64,000 nt of DNA from Solen grandis (Eukaryota; Mollusca; Bivalvia; Adapedonta; Solenidae), in NCBI GenBank assembly GCA_021229015.1, contig CM037780.1:67344074-67408073 (forward strand), given 5' to 3'. Under the pieces are notes generated by a model. It ran no database searches. It saw only the letters and a program-made list of their open reading frames with translations, and was not told where the DNA came from. Shown here piece by piece: positions 32,626-46,524 of the stretch (positions are counted from its first letter, which is position 1; every line of letters starts with the position of its first letter). The position numbers and the translations under genes were made by a program.

Positions 32626-35600
32626 GTAAGAGAGGCATTTTAACTGATTATAGAAATTAATCGAATATTTTCACTCTTCATTGCTTCTGTGGCGATAAGT
32701 CAGAAGAAAAATCTCATAATTTAAATGTAGAATTGGGTTAACTCTACAGTTACTTTATATTTCCTGCAATGTTGGAGTGTCTCTCCCAGGATGTGTGGCT
32801 TTCAGTCTCTCTATCTATCTATCTATATATACTGCACAAACTCCCCTTTCGGGTATTACTGGCAGGTGTGTCTCTGTGTGACGGTAAACGACGGTTCGCA
32901 CATTTTGTAATGTGGAAAGTTACCATAAAACACACCCGTTCCATGATAAGGCAGATGTTCTTAGAACTGTGTCATGGCTTTGAGTAGTCTTATAAATAAG
33001 CCTTTGCATATCATAATTCACCTTTAACATTCAATAGACTAATTTCTAACATTTTACTTTCAACAGATATGCAAAGTCTTATGGCTTCCCATAGAGGGTG
33101 ATGGTCGTTTCGTCGACCAACCGTTTCGTCTAACTGATTATGTAAAGTAAATGAAAAGTCGTTTCGTCAACCTTAATTTTCAGTAGGCGGAAGGTGTGAA
33201 ATACTCAATTAACACCCATTTACTCGCGCATTATTAATGGTAGTTGTTTAATGCGGGTGTATTTTGCCTTTAAATAATCAGCAGATAATTAATCCGATAC
33301 AAAGCACATATAATTTGACGAATTATCTCTAATTATAATTGTTAAATGCAGGTTGCTATGCCTTTGATATTTCAGAAGATCAAAAAGAAAACGATCAAAC
33401 TACTAAAAAAAACACGTATGTTTGCGAGATTTTGTTACAAATATGTTTTATTTTGTAAAGTGAGCGAAATGTGCCACATTAGAAAAAAACATATAAATAT
33501 TCCACCGATTTTGCAAAATATCCAAAGCAATCATGTCTACGGACGTTTACTGCATCAGTTGTACTCGTTTGGTTACGAAGCGGTTGCATGCAGTATGTTG
33601 CGACGGCTGCGGTTTGTGGCAACACAGAAAATGCAAAACAGGTATGTATATTTTTTTTTATTTAACTTTACCATATTACATATTTGTTTAACAATATTCA
33701 CTTTGTGGAATAAAGTAACTCTTAATTATTGACTTTTACGGCATGAATCATAATTAGTAATTTAATATTTCATGATGTGAAATCAACATCATTTCATAAG
33801 TACAAATGGAAAGAAGATATATAATTTTTTTTGCCTAATTAAGGGGAGCAGTGGTCCAGTGGTAGGACACGCGCTTCGGGATCGAGGGGTCCCGGGTTCG
33901 AGTAGCCCGATGACCAGGGGTAAAAAGCTGTAAAGTCGGTGAACGTGCCCAAGGCATGAAACTTAGACTGTAAAATGCATTTACTTTTACTAATGGACAT
34001 GTATTATGTATATTTTTGTTTTATTTTTAGGGGCGTCTACCGGAATCACTGCCGAACAGTATCATCATCGTCGTAGTGTATATATTGTTTTCTTATCACT
34101 GTGCTATCATCATACGTATCATCGTCATTGAGTATATATCATGTTTCTTAGCATCGTATCTGATCTATAGATATACCATGTTTGTATCTTGTAAATATCA
34201 TTAATCAATCATCATTTTCATCATCATCATCATTATGTACAATAAAGACAAAAAAATAAGTGATAAATGTTTGTTTGTTATTCCTCCTAGTGTGCTAGTT
34301 ATTATGTATGTATGGTCCTGTTCCACTCGAAAAAAAAAATACCGACATTAAACAATCCGTCATTACCGCCATCATCACAAAGAAGTACAACAAATAATAG
34401 AACCAGTGTGCAATTAATTATGTATGAAAGGTCCTCTCCCGTTCTGTAAAACAAGTTTCAATTTTTTTTCCAACACCTCATGGACAAAATGAGAATACAA
34501 ATAAAATAAATATACGTTAAACTAATACTGTCATCATCGTCATCATCACTTACAACAAAGACCGAATAATGTGTGATAAAAAATGTTTCTTCCTCCTAAA
34601 CTTGTGTGCCTAATTATGTTAAACAGTTACACATGCGCGAGTAATTATGTGTGAATGACCCTACAAAAGTATTTCACACCTTCCGCCTACTGAAAATTAA
34701 GGTTGACGAAACGACTTTTCATTTACTATATGTAACCAGTTAGACGAAACGGTTGGTCGACGAAATGACTGTAATTCCCCATAGAGGTCCATGAAGCAAA
34801 ACACTAAATTAATTATCACGTGCCTGTTGACAAAATAACTCTCATATATAGAAAAGAAACACGAAAACATATTAACTGATCACATTTAAGTTTGAAATAT
34901 TACATCTCCTTATTCTTTGAAACCCAAAAGTCATTGACCCTTTGGGCCAAATTTTCAAGAGTCAAAAGCAAATTCTTAAGAGTCAAACAGATGAAAATAA
35001 GAATTATAATTTGTTCCATTACTAAGAAGTGCAGTCACATTGGGAAGCTGCATTTTTATAATGGAATAGTCCAAGTCATCATAATATACTATTGTCACTT
35101 TTAAATGTGAACAGGATAATTTAATTTATAAATTCTAGAATATCTATGTTTTATCAACAACAAAAAAATGGTGAAAAAATTATTCCCCTAATGTGGGAAA
35201 AAAATGACAGCTGCAATATTCTTATTAAGACTAAAACTACCATTTTCATTTAAAGTAAAAAACAAAAGATGTTTTATGGTAATTACAAAAAAAAAAGAGA
35301 AAAAATAATGGATCTGAGCAATATCATTCATAATTACAGAGATGAAATATCCAGGCATATTAAAACATAATTGCTCAAATCATTATCAGTAGATAGCTAA
35401 GGAAAAACAAGTTTAACTTACCTTCATCATTAGTATTCATTACGTTGTTTGATTCCGTAAATCTACTTCGGTTTTGGTCCCATATTATAAGTTGACAGAC
35501 TAATCATACCTATTTGTTTGTCATCACACCTTTCATTTAACCAGCATGGTTAAATTACTGTCACATTAAACTATTTGTCATTATCAAACAATAAAAATTT

Positions 35601-38600
35601 CAGCCGATTCCGTTACAACCATATGAGTAACAACCATATGAAGTAAAATCATTTAGTCCTGATTCCTCACCTTTTATGTTTTCACACATCGTAAAAACAG
35701 GATCCAGCAACCTCGTGTGTTGAACATTGAGAGTACACAAAGACTGCCAACACAATGCGGGAATTTATAATTGTTAGTTACACAATCAGTGATTACATTC
35801 AGTGGTGTATACAAAGTTTGCCGAAGCAATACAAGAATTTATGAGGCTAATTAGAGTAACTGACAGTGATAGCAAATTTTGCAAGTGGGGGGGGGGGGAT
35901 CAGTTGCACGCACTCATCACGTAATCTGTTTGAGGTGGTACTTCTATGACAGACTGATCCTGGTGGAATTGACGCACCAGCTGTTATTGCCCCGGGTCAA
36001 AATGACGCTTGGTACAATTTTACCCTGGGTCAAATAAGCGTCCTTGAAAAATCTCCCAGGTCAAAACCCGGGAGCTTGGGTCAAAGGAGAGCCCTGAAGA
36101 GGAATAAGAAATTTATCCTCCGTATAACCAGACTTCCTTGCACAGGCTCAGCTATTATCGGTTATATCAATAATCATCGATTTTTGCCCTGTCAATAAAT
36201 TTGGCGATATAGTTTGTGGGCAACACATCTGTAACTAAGGTCAGATACTTACATTACCAAAAGAGAGTTACTGAGAAGATGTACATGAAAAATACCTTTG
36301 TGCTAAGTTCAAAATAGCAGAAATTTACATTACCTTTTAGATTTTATGTATCTTCATTAATATCTCATAATAATTTTGTAAAATGCCTGAATCTTTATAA
36401 AGGTATGATGTTTTCTGTTCATACTTATGAAATTGGTCCTTTTTTTTAGATTATGAAATATATGTATGTTTGTATCAAGATTGTTTTCTTTGAGTTGACC
36501 TACTGTCATACTTGTTAAATCACGCTGTTTCATTACTGGTAGCTTAATCTAAGAATCCATTGTGTAATGTTTTTCACAAGGCTTTTCGAAAATTGTTTGG
36601 AACAATATATAGTCTTAGAACAAGCCGATATGTGAATATTTAAATAGAGCTGCTGGTAATTACTACAGTTAATGGATTGTGGTAGCTCTTTGATGTCAAA
36701 ATATCACTCAAGACCTGTTATAAATTGATGAAGGTCAATAACTTGAATAAGTGGTGTCTTTTTCTCGAAATAACCACACTTATTATTTTTAGTAATAAGG
36801 TCTTTGAAATCATCCAAAATTTTCTTGAAACACTCATATTAAATTCAAATTCATGAATGTAAACACTATTGTTATCATGTCTAGTTCTTAAACTAAGAAT
36901 TCAGATTTTCTGTACATGGACATATTAAATGAGTGGGAGTATTAACACAGGGCATATCAAATGTGTCAGAAATTACACAGGGTATTGTTTAGATAATATG
37001 TCTGAAACAAACTGAAATTTTGTATGTTTGTGTTATATACCGGAAACAGCCACATATGCTTCATCTTTTTTTTTTCTGTTTTCTCAATTTATAAGTGTTC
37101 TGAAGTTATTAATACTTCAGTTTTATATCTGCTAAGTGTTTACGTGTGTGCCAAAATTTCTATGTGAATGGAAAAAAAATGACAAAAAGTATCTGCAAAT
37201 ATGTGAAGCATAGGTAGACAAAAATGTAAAAGGTGGGTTTGGATCAATTAACTGTATATGTGTGTTATATGTTATCATCCGTGTTGAGACAATATGATAA
37301 TATTTCATAAGAAAACATAAGAGAAAAATATAAGTCAGAAAAATTTAAGATCATAAAGTGAAACCAAAAAACAAAGTGTGTTGAACATTGAAATTAGCTT
37401 TAGAACTTCATAAGGTATCAAAAAATGCAAGGCTTTAGTCTATCGATCATCAAATAAATAAAGACCCTTAGTTTTTTTAATAGGGGCTAAATTTTGTAAA
37501 TTTTACCGCTTCGCTAAACAGTCTTGACATAAGCATAAGATAAGAACAAGATAGTGCTTCTCTTATAAAGTATCCCAGTTTTTTGAAAATATAAAACATT
37601 TCCTGCCATTTTGCTGAAAAATTGTAAGGTATTATAACTATTCTGTCTTCACCAACATTTTTTCCTCACACGATTTATCAGCAGAAACACAGCTTCTTTT
37701 TTTTTCACAATTCTGAGAAAAGCAATGCTTATCTTCACAAATGAAGGGGTACTGGGCCAATTCACAACTCAAGGAAAAACTAACTGGTAATTAAACTAGC
37801 AGTAAATCTGCTGCTGAAATAATCTTGCCAGGACAAAAAAAAAATCATGCGAAAAAAACAACTTTGATATGGTCAAAGTAATTAAGTGAGAATTGTTCAT
37901 CCCCAGTGAAGGATACAGTCCCATGTATTACTATTTTACATTTTAACAGATTAGATCCAGATCAGATTCCATGCTCTGGAAACTAAAAATGGTACATATA
38001 CTTAAGTATGATTTTCATGCTAAAATTGTGCCTTTTAGTATCAATAGGGATTTGAGATCATACCCTTTTTTTTTTATTTAATTATTTTCAAAAAACCGGG
38101 ACCAGGGCTTTTTTTCCCTTCTTTATTGGGCTGTACATATGCGTACTCCATACTGTTAAAAAACTTTATATTCATGCAGTTTTTCACTTATTTATAACAG
38201 CATTAAAAAAAAAATGCACCCACCCCAATATATGCATTGTAATCTGAAAGAAAAGGCCTGAATATTTAAATGAGATTTTTGAAATAAATCTGTCCACAGC
38301 ATATTTCTCCAATTCTCGGAATTTTTCACCCTAAGATTTGTCCTGGTTTCGCAAACTACATGTAGATGTGTATGTGTGTTTTTTTTTACTTTTCCAGAAT
38401 TCAAAAGACCTATGCAAACAAGCTTACAAAAACACTCAAGTCCATCTATGACAGTTTAAAGAAAACTGATCCACAGTCAGACACAACTGGTGCACTACCT
38501 GAGTTGATTGTGAAAGGTTTTGACGATGAACAGATTTGGCAGCAGCTTGAACTTCAGAATGAAGCCACAGTGAAAACTCTGGTGGCTTCAGTTGCAGCAC

Positions 38601-41600
38601 TTGTAACCAACAGAGGTAAACTGTCATTCCAAACTGGAAATAAATTGGACGTTATAGCAGAAAGAGTTGCAAAGAAGAAATTAGCCAAGAAACCTACAAA
38701 AAGTTCAAAACAGGGTGATAAAACTCCTGTAGGACCCGATGGAAATGATGATTTTGCTGAGGCAGATGAGTTGGATGATAATGATGAAGAAGATGAAGGT
38801 AATGACTTGGAATTAAGTGATATTGATGAGAATATACCGGATGAGGATGACAAATTCTTTGATTTCACAGGTGATTCTGATGAGGACTTGAATTTTGACT
38901 TTGGTCCACTAGGACAGAAAAGTGATATCAATGATGAATTATTTGACAATCAAGATAGTGATGAAGATGATGACAGTGACAGAAACAAAAAAAAATCCGA
39001 AAAAAAAAAAACAATAAATTAGCTCACAGGCAGCAAAGAAAGGTAGCATTGTAGATGATAGATTTTTCAAGCTTGCCGAATTAGAAGAGTTTTTAGATCA
39101 GGAGGACAAGAAAGAGGAGAGGAGACTGAAAAAAGAGCAACAGGGGAAAACTAATGATTCAGACAGTGATGAGGAGGATGAAGAAGAAGATATAGACTTG
39201 TTCCAGGATATTGACGATGATGATGATGATGATGAGGTATTATAAAGTTTTTTCGTATCCAGATAGTCTGACACTATTAATCATTGGAGATAGAGACTGA
39301 ATTAAGTGACTGCTATATATTCAAGTTATCTTAGTTAATATACATGTATGAAGGCAGAATCCTCACCAGCTCTTTCAAAGCCTTTTTTTTTCAGTTTTGG
39401 GGTTTTGCGGGGAGGTGCCCTAGCCCTTTTTGTGGGAAAAAAACAAGAGATTTTCACAATTTGAGGAAATTTCTTTCCATGTTTTTGAGCATAAATTGAT
39501 CTCTGCACTCAGGACACTAGTTTCAATGTTGTAACATGTTTCTTTAAAGTAAAATGTTTTCATTGAAAAAAAATAATCTTTTGTATAACTATTAGAAAGT
39601 CAGTAAAGAAAAGTATATACGGTTAAGTTAGCATCATAATTATTGTTCATTGGGTTTCTCCATAAGCAGCATTGTAAGAACCTTTCCAAGAACCATCATT
39701 TCATCTGGTTTAAGCAATATTTAATTAATGAAGCTTTAGAAATGAATTAAAATATGTTGAATTTGAAATATTGCATTGCAGATTTTGAGTTGATTCAAAT
39801 GTTTAGCAAATTAGGTTACATGGAAGCATTGTGATATCCTTCAAACTGATGGAAGATGGGAGGTTTGAAAAAAAAAGTATACAAGCAGATCTTTTTTTTT
39901 TAGATTTTTTTTCTACAACCTGTGGCTTTCTTATTGGCAAATTTAGCGTTATAATTAAAAAAAAAATAGGGAAATCAAAATATGATGGAAATATTTAATT
40001 AACAAAACAGTTACCTATTCATTATAGATGGTATATGTCAAAGAAAGTTTCAAATCAAAGTTTAAATTAAAAGAAGAACACAAATTTCATTTAAATTCTA
40101 TTAATTATTTATGTTGAGAAAATAAAATATTTCATCGGAAAAATAGGTAGTTATTTGGGGGAAAAAGTTAGTGTTTGGCTAGGAAAACGTCCTGTAGAAT
40201 TTACAAAGGGACATAACTCTGACCCCCCGCCCCCAAAAAAATAAACATTGATTAATGGTACAACAATCAGTCTCCTTCTTTTTACATACATGTACTTGAT
40301 TATATACATATTTGCAGGACTTGTATTATGATGGTTTCTTTGATCCACCTGATGACATGGAGGTAGAGAAAGAAGAGCTGGGAGAAGGTAGTGGCGAAGA
40401 GGAGGAAGAAGAAGAAAGCCAAGAGGAGGAAAGTGATTCTGAGGAGGAAGAGGAGGATGAAGAGTTGCAAGGAATGGAAGATGAAGACACAACTTCCAGG
40501 TATCTTTGTAATCTGATTTTCTCTTAAGCATCTCAGGAATTCTGAACTGTACATTTGATCACCATCAATCTCTCATCCGTCATCAAAAATTTACTTTAAA
40601 TAATATCTCCTCCAAAAACCACTGAATAGAAATTGATGAAACTTGCCATTAATGATCCCTGTGTGGCTTTCAAAAAGTTGCTAAACTTAACTTGATTCAT
40701 ACAGAACTCTGGTTGATATGGCAACCAACAGAAGTTTATTTAAAAAAAAAAAAAATTTAAAAATGTTGTCCTGAAAGCAACAATCTGAATTTAATTATGG
40801 TTTGCAAAAATGGTCATTGTATAGCCCTCTTCCACATAAGCTAAAGACAGTAAATCCCTTAAATAATGAAACCCCTAGGGTATCAGCTAGTTTACCATAA
40901 TTGTTAATACAAAGTTATTCCTTTGAAAAATGAGGCCCCTAGGTGGTCGACTAGTTTCATTATAGGCTTGATAGAGGAAATTTCAAAATACTTCTTCCAT
41001 GAAACCAATTGTTAGAATTTAATTTCATTTGGCACAAATAGTTACCTCATGGCCCTCTACCATAACTGCTATCATAAGTTGATCCCTTAAAAAATGAAGC
41101 CCATATTGGGGTCAGCCTCTTTCCGTATATTCTCCATGGTGCTAAAGGTAACTGACCTCAATTGTTTTGTTAAGGCTTATGGACTCTTGTAAACATTCAG
41201 GGACCACCCTGTCTCTCTTGTTTCTAAATTATGTTTTAAAAAAATTCTTTGATTACATAATCAGAAAAATATTCTCATTTTGATTTTGCCATGAAAAAGA
41301 ATTTCAAATGTTTATTAAATCAGGAGACCTAAGCAACTGCTACAGAAGAAGTCTGATTTACTGGCAGATTCAGATAGTGAGGGTGAAGACTTGGCTGACA
41401 TCATCGGAGGGAAGACAGAGAAATCAAGCTTTGAAATCAGGCAGGAGAAGGTATCTGATCCTATATGACAGGAACATATTGAGACCTGTAATGCTTAGGA
41501 TAACACTGGAAGTCCTGGTATCTTATACAGTAAAACCTGTCATATCCGACACCCACTGGGAATAACTGACATTGTCGGATAAGACAGATTGTCAGATAAG

Positions 41601-44600
41601 GAAGGTCATTACAGACCATACCTTTAAAATTGATAGTCCATGTATTTGCTATATATGACATTAAGCTTTAAATAATTCCAAAAATAATGTTGAAATACAT
41701 GTATACATGTAAACAAAAACACACTAGCAAAGTTAATCATCAAAGTTAATTAACAATAACTTAATTGATTCATCATTGTAATTGTTTCAACACCAAAAAG
41801 TAACGGTTTTCAGATGTGTCAGATAAAGCAGCGTAATTATAGTTTAATTATCACTAACGGGACCAAAATCGTATGTCAAATTATAGATATGACAGGTGTT
41901 GTTATGATCAGGTTATTTAAACAGACTTTGAATAGGAAAAAATGGGACCGTCAAAAAGTGTCAGATGATACAAGATGCTGTTATGGACAGTTTGCACTGT
42001 AAACCAAATGCATCTACACTGTAAAAGCCTCTATGTGAAATTTATCCCCAAAAGACCTTGAAAAATGCCAATTTACACAATGTTAATAAGAACTTGAGAA
42101 CACTTGAGCCCACATTTCTAAAACATGATAATGTATTTGGTCTTGACTAGAAGATGACCCCTATTGTTCGTTGGGTCACAAGGTCAAAGACAGTTCCACC
42201 GTTGATATAGCCCCATACATAAGTTGAAGTCCCAATGTCTCAAACTTTTTAGGCCAGTCCCTTCAATTTCGACTTATCCAAGTTCTACTGTAGTTGACAC
42301 TTATCGATTTTGAGGTCAAAGGTCATGTTTGAAGTGATCTTGAATGTGAAAATTGTTCCCTATAGATACCTTGAGAAGGCCTGAACCTCTATCTTCATCT
42401 TGATAGGATTTGATAATGACTGGTTGTTGACCCCTTTGATTTTGGGATCATTAGGTCAAAGGTCTCAGTGAAAATTTTTAACATTGCAATTACCATTTTT
42501 TTCCCCCAGCTGAAGAACAAGATTTCCAAAATGGAGGAAGAGCTGTTGAGTGAGAAACCGTGGCAACTATCGGGAGAGATAAGCGGAGTAAAGCGACCAG
42601 AAAACAGTTTACTGCAGGAAAATCTACAATTTGAACACACAACCAGGCTAGGTAAGTATATAAGAAGAGTCATCTTAAAGAATAAGTCTTCACTCTTGAA
42701 AGCAGAGAAATTAGAATTAACAAAATATGCCTTTGAAAAAAAAAAAAAATTTAACACTTGACTGATGAACTCAGCATTGTGTTGGCACAGTCTTGCTTGT
42801 ACATGTATTTATGGTCAGCTGCTGTGAAACTATTAATTAGGGTAAGGTTTCATTGATTTTGGGGAAACAAACCATAATATTTCACAAATTGAGGGGGAAA
42901 AAATGTGCCTCAAGAGCTCTAAATAGCCACATGGGAGAAATTGATGAAACTTGGGAGGTCTTTTACAAAACAAAACAAACAAAAAAACAATTTAGAAAGA
43001 AATCTAAAATAAACTTGATCCATGTCATGGCAAAGTAAAACAATAATGTATTTATGTACTACCAACCCCTCCCAACAAAATCGGGAAAGGTGCATACTGG
43101 AATCAGCTTTGACCACGCTTTATCTTAAAAGTCCCTGGCGTTTATTGGATGAACCTTCGCAGGGTTTATAAGTATTAAGTCTAGTTGATAGGTGCCAAGT
43201 TTAAATGTGCATATCATCAGCATATTCTATTCGGAAGTTTTATCAGTCAGAGTTATGTCCCTTTATATATTTTTAGTCCCCGATTTGCCCTCTGTCTGTC
43301 TGTCCACTGAAACTAAATACACCTAAAATAAGGTAAGAATATCATGCGTAGAGTGTTTTAAAATATAAGTAACAACAGTGTCATAATATCAAATAGTATT
43401 AAAGTAAAGTAAAGGTTCCCTGATAAAATTTAAGAAGCAAACTGGGAAAATATCATTAAATAAACGTGTAAAAAAACAACATTAAAATGTTTAAATCCAC
43501 AGTTATTAAAAGTACAGTAATCAAGTGATTTTCCATTTTAATGATCGCTATAGAATCGAACAAAGAAGTATGTTTTTAAGTTTCTTAAATGAGACAAAAC
43601 TGCTGGACTGGCATATTAATACTGGCAACGAGTTCCAGAGTTTTGGAGCACTAAGAGTAAAGCATCTGTCCCCATATTTTGCTGTTTTGGTTCTAGGTTG
43701 GACTAGTGTCACTAAAACGTCTTGGGATCTAAGTACACGGCTGGGTCTGTAAATTTCTAACATTAATTGAATATACTCCTGTGATTGACCATGTAGCTCC
43801 TTGAACGTAAGAGTTAATAATTTTGGAGAGTGTTTTTTGGTAATCCATATGACAGAGAATTACAGTAGTCCAATCGAGATGTAACAAGACTGTTAACAAG
43901 CGATTTTGTTGCGTCAGTGGTAAGATACTGTCTGATGTGGCTAATTCAGCGAAGTTGAGCATAACAAGATCGACACACTGAGTTTACGTGATCTTCTAAG
44001 TCTAATCTAGAGTCTAAAAAAGCTCCCAGATTTCTAACAACAGTACTGCTACTTAGCCAGTTGTATTTTAGATGCTCCTATGGTTATTGAAATATCACCC
44101 ACAAGCTTTTCATTGTGTTTAGAAGAGAAAAGAATTACTTCAGTCTTATTGGTGTTGAGTTTAAGCATGTTTTGATGCATCCATGAAACTATCTCTGCCA
44201 GGCAGGCCTCGACACGCTGAACAGCTTCTGCAACATTAACTTGGTCAGTAGGTTTGAAAGCTGTGTAAAGTTGAGAATCGTCAGCATAAAAATGATGAAG
44301 TAGACTGTGGTTTCTGCAGATGGTTCCAACTGGTTTTGTATACATAATGTAATTTTTCGGACCTAAAACTGAGCCCTGCAGAACACTTTAATTCATCAAA
44401 ACTGCTTCTGACAACTGGCCGTCAATACAAACTGTACAGTTGTTCCTTGGGTAACCGTCTTCCAAGATTGCTAAAATTATTCCAAACTGTAAAAAAACAT
44501 GGACGCCAGGGGTAGGGCTTTGCCTTATATGTATATAGCGAAAACTTTAAACAATATCTCCTCTGAAACTGCTGGACAAAATTTAATTACACTTAACAGG

Positions 44601-46490
44601 GATGATCCTTTGGTGAACCTTCACAAAAGTTACTAAAATAAACTTGATCTTTGTAGAACTCTGATTGCCATGCAATGGAAAGAAAAAAATTATGAAAACT
44701 TTAAAAATTATCTCTTTCAATATGACTGGCAGATTTCAAAACGTTTTAGTACAGATGTTTCTTGGGTAACTGTCAACCAAAATTGCTAAAATTATTCTGA
44801 TCCGTAGAAAAACATGGCTGCCAGGGGCTAAATTTGCCTTAAATGTATACAGTGAAAACTTTAAAAGACGTCTGTTCCAAAACTTCTGGCCAGATTTCAA
44901 ACTGTTTTTGCACAGATGTTCTATGGGTAAACCTCTACCAAGATTGCTCCTTTAGAGCTTTGGTATTCAGGTGAGCAATATAGGGCCATCATGGCCCTCT
45001 TGTTTTTTGGGTCTTTTTAGCTCACCTGAGCACAAAGTGCTCAAGGTGAGCTTTTGTGATCGCCCTTCGTCCGGCGTCCGTCGTCGTGCGTCGTCCGTCG
45101 TCAACAATTTGCTTTAAACGACATCTCCTCTGAAACCGCTGGACAGAATTTAATGAAACTTGGCAGGAATGTTCCTTGGGTGAGGCTCTACAAAAGTTGC
45201 TAAAATAAAGTTGATCCATGAAGAACTCTGGTTGCCATGGCAACAAAAAGAAAAATAATTTGAAAACTTTAAAAATCATCTCCTTCAAAACTACTGGCCA
45301 GATTTCAAAATAATTTGGTACAGATGTTCCTTGGGTCAACCTCTACAAAAGTTGCTAAAATAAACTTGATCCATGTAGAACTCTGGTTGCCATGGCAACA
45401 AAAAGGAAAAAAAAATGAAAACTTTAAAAATCATCTTCTTCAAAACTACTGGCCAGATTTTAAAATAAATTGGTACAGATGTTCCTTGGGTCAACCTCTA
45501 CCAAAGTTGCTAAAATTATTCCGATCCGTAAAAAAACATGGCCGTCAGGGGCGGGGCTTATTTGCCTTATATGTATATAGAGAAACCTTTAAACAACATC
45601 TCCTCTGAAACCACTGGACAGATTTAGATTAAACTTGGCAGGGATGATCCTTGGGTCAACCTTCACAAAAGTTGCTAAAATAAACTTGATCTATGTAGAA
45701 CTCTGGTTGCCATGGCAACAAAAATAAAAAATAAAATGAAAACTTTAAAAATCATCTTCTTCAAAAATACTGGCCAGATTTTAAAATAAAATGGTACAGA
45801 TGTTCCTTGGGTCAACCTCTACCAAAGTTGCTAAAAAAATTTCCAATCCGTAAAAAACATGGCCGCCAGGGGCGGGGCTTATTTGCCTTATATAACCTTT
45901 AAACAACATCTCCTCTGAAACCACTGGACAGAATTTGATTAAATTTGGCAGGAATGATCCTTGGGTCAACCTTCACAAAAGTTCCTAAAATAAACTTGAT
46001 CCATATAGAACTCTGGTTGCCATGGCAACAATAAGAAAAAAAATATGAAAACTTTAAAAATCATCTTCTTCAAAACTACTGGCCAGATTTTAAAATAAAT
46101 TGGTACAGATGTTCCTTGGGTCAACCTATTTATCTCAGGTGAGCGATTTAGGGCCATCATGGGCCTCTTGTTTAGATACACAGTGCCCAGTTATTGCAAA
46201 AAAATAGATTAACAGAACAGAACATAATTTTATTGTAACAGGTGGTGAATAAATCATGGCTCGACCGGGACTCCTGCGCTCTACCACTGAGCTATCGAGA
46301 CACTCATGTCTTATTGCCTATTGATTTATCACCAAATACCTGTACCCGGCTACATTATTATAGACTTAGACACTATGCCCATCGCCATAAACATCAGCAT
46401 TTACATTGGCTTGTGGAGACAATAAAATCAATATGATATGAATATAAGGTCTTATCTCATCATTGCGTTATATAAAGTGAAGTTTTTAAG

Positions 46491-46524
<34 letters not shown>

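Larger units (their letters stand above)
33098..34777 (+). mobile_element. Mutator-like (MULE-type) DNA element, non-autonomous, 1.7 kb
   Basis: Terminal inverted repeats of about 105 bp (33103-33204 and 34669-34771) share TTTCGTCGACCAACCGTTTC, TGAAAAGTCGTTTCGTCAAC and CAGTAGGCGGAAGGTGTGAA. Both borders carry CCCATAGAGG (33088-33097 and 34778-34787), a 10-bp direct repeat. Long TIRs with 8-10 bp duplications are the hallmark of Mutator-like elements. The interior holds a two-exon zinc-finger fragment and a tRNA-like SINE head, but no transposase. It lies in MPHOSPH10 intron 1. Confidence 0.75.

Noticed and set aside
33346..33732. 128-codon frame in the Mutator-like element
   Set aside because: The zinc-finger pattern with a proper donor is in another frame from 33533. 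This frame has no domain and runs through the splice donor.
38554..38949. 131-codon serine-rich frame on the minus strand
   Set aside because: It is the antisense shadow of the acidic Asp/Glu-rich MPHOSPH10 exon 2.
42763..42860. Possible C/D snoRNA in MPHOSPH10 intron 5 (C-box-like TGATGAA)
   Set aside because: No D box at a proper distance and no flanking stem. Other introns were not found to hold a convincing snoRNA either, though I could not scan them fully.
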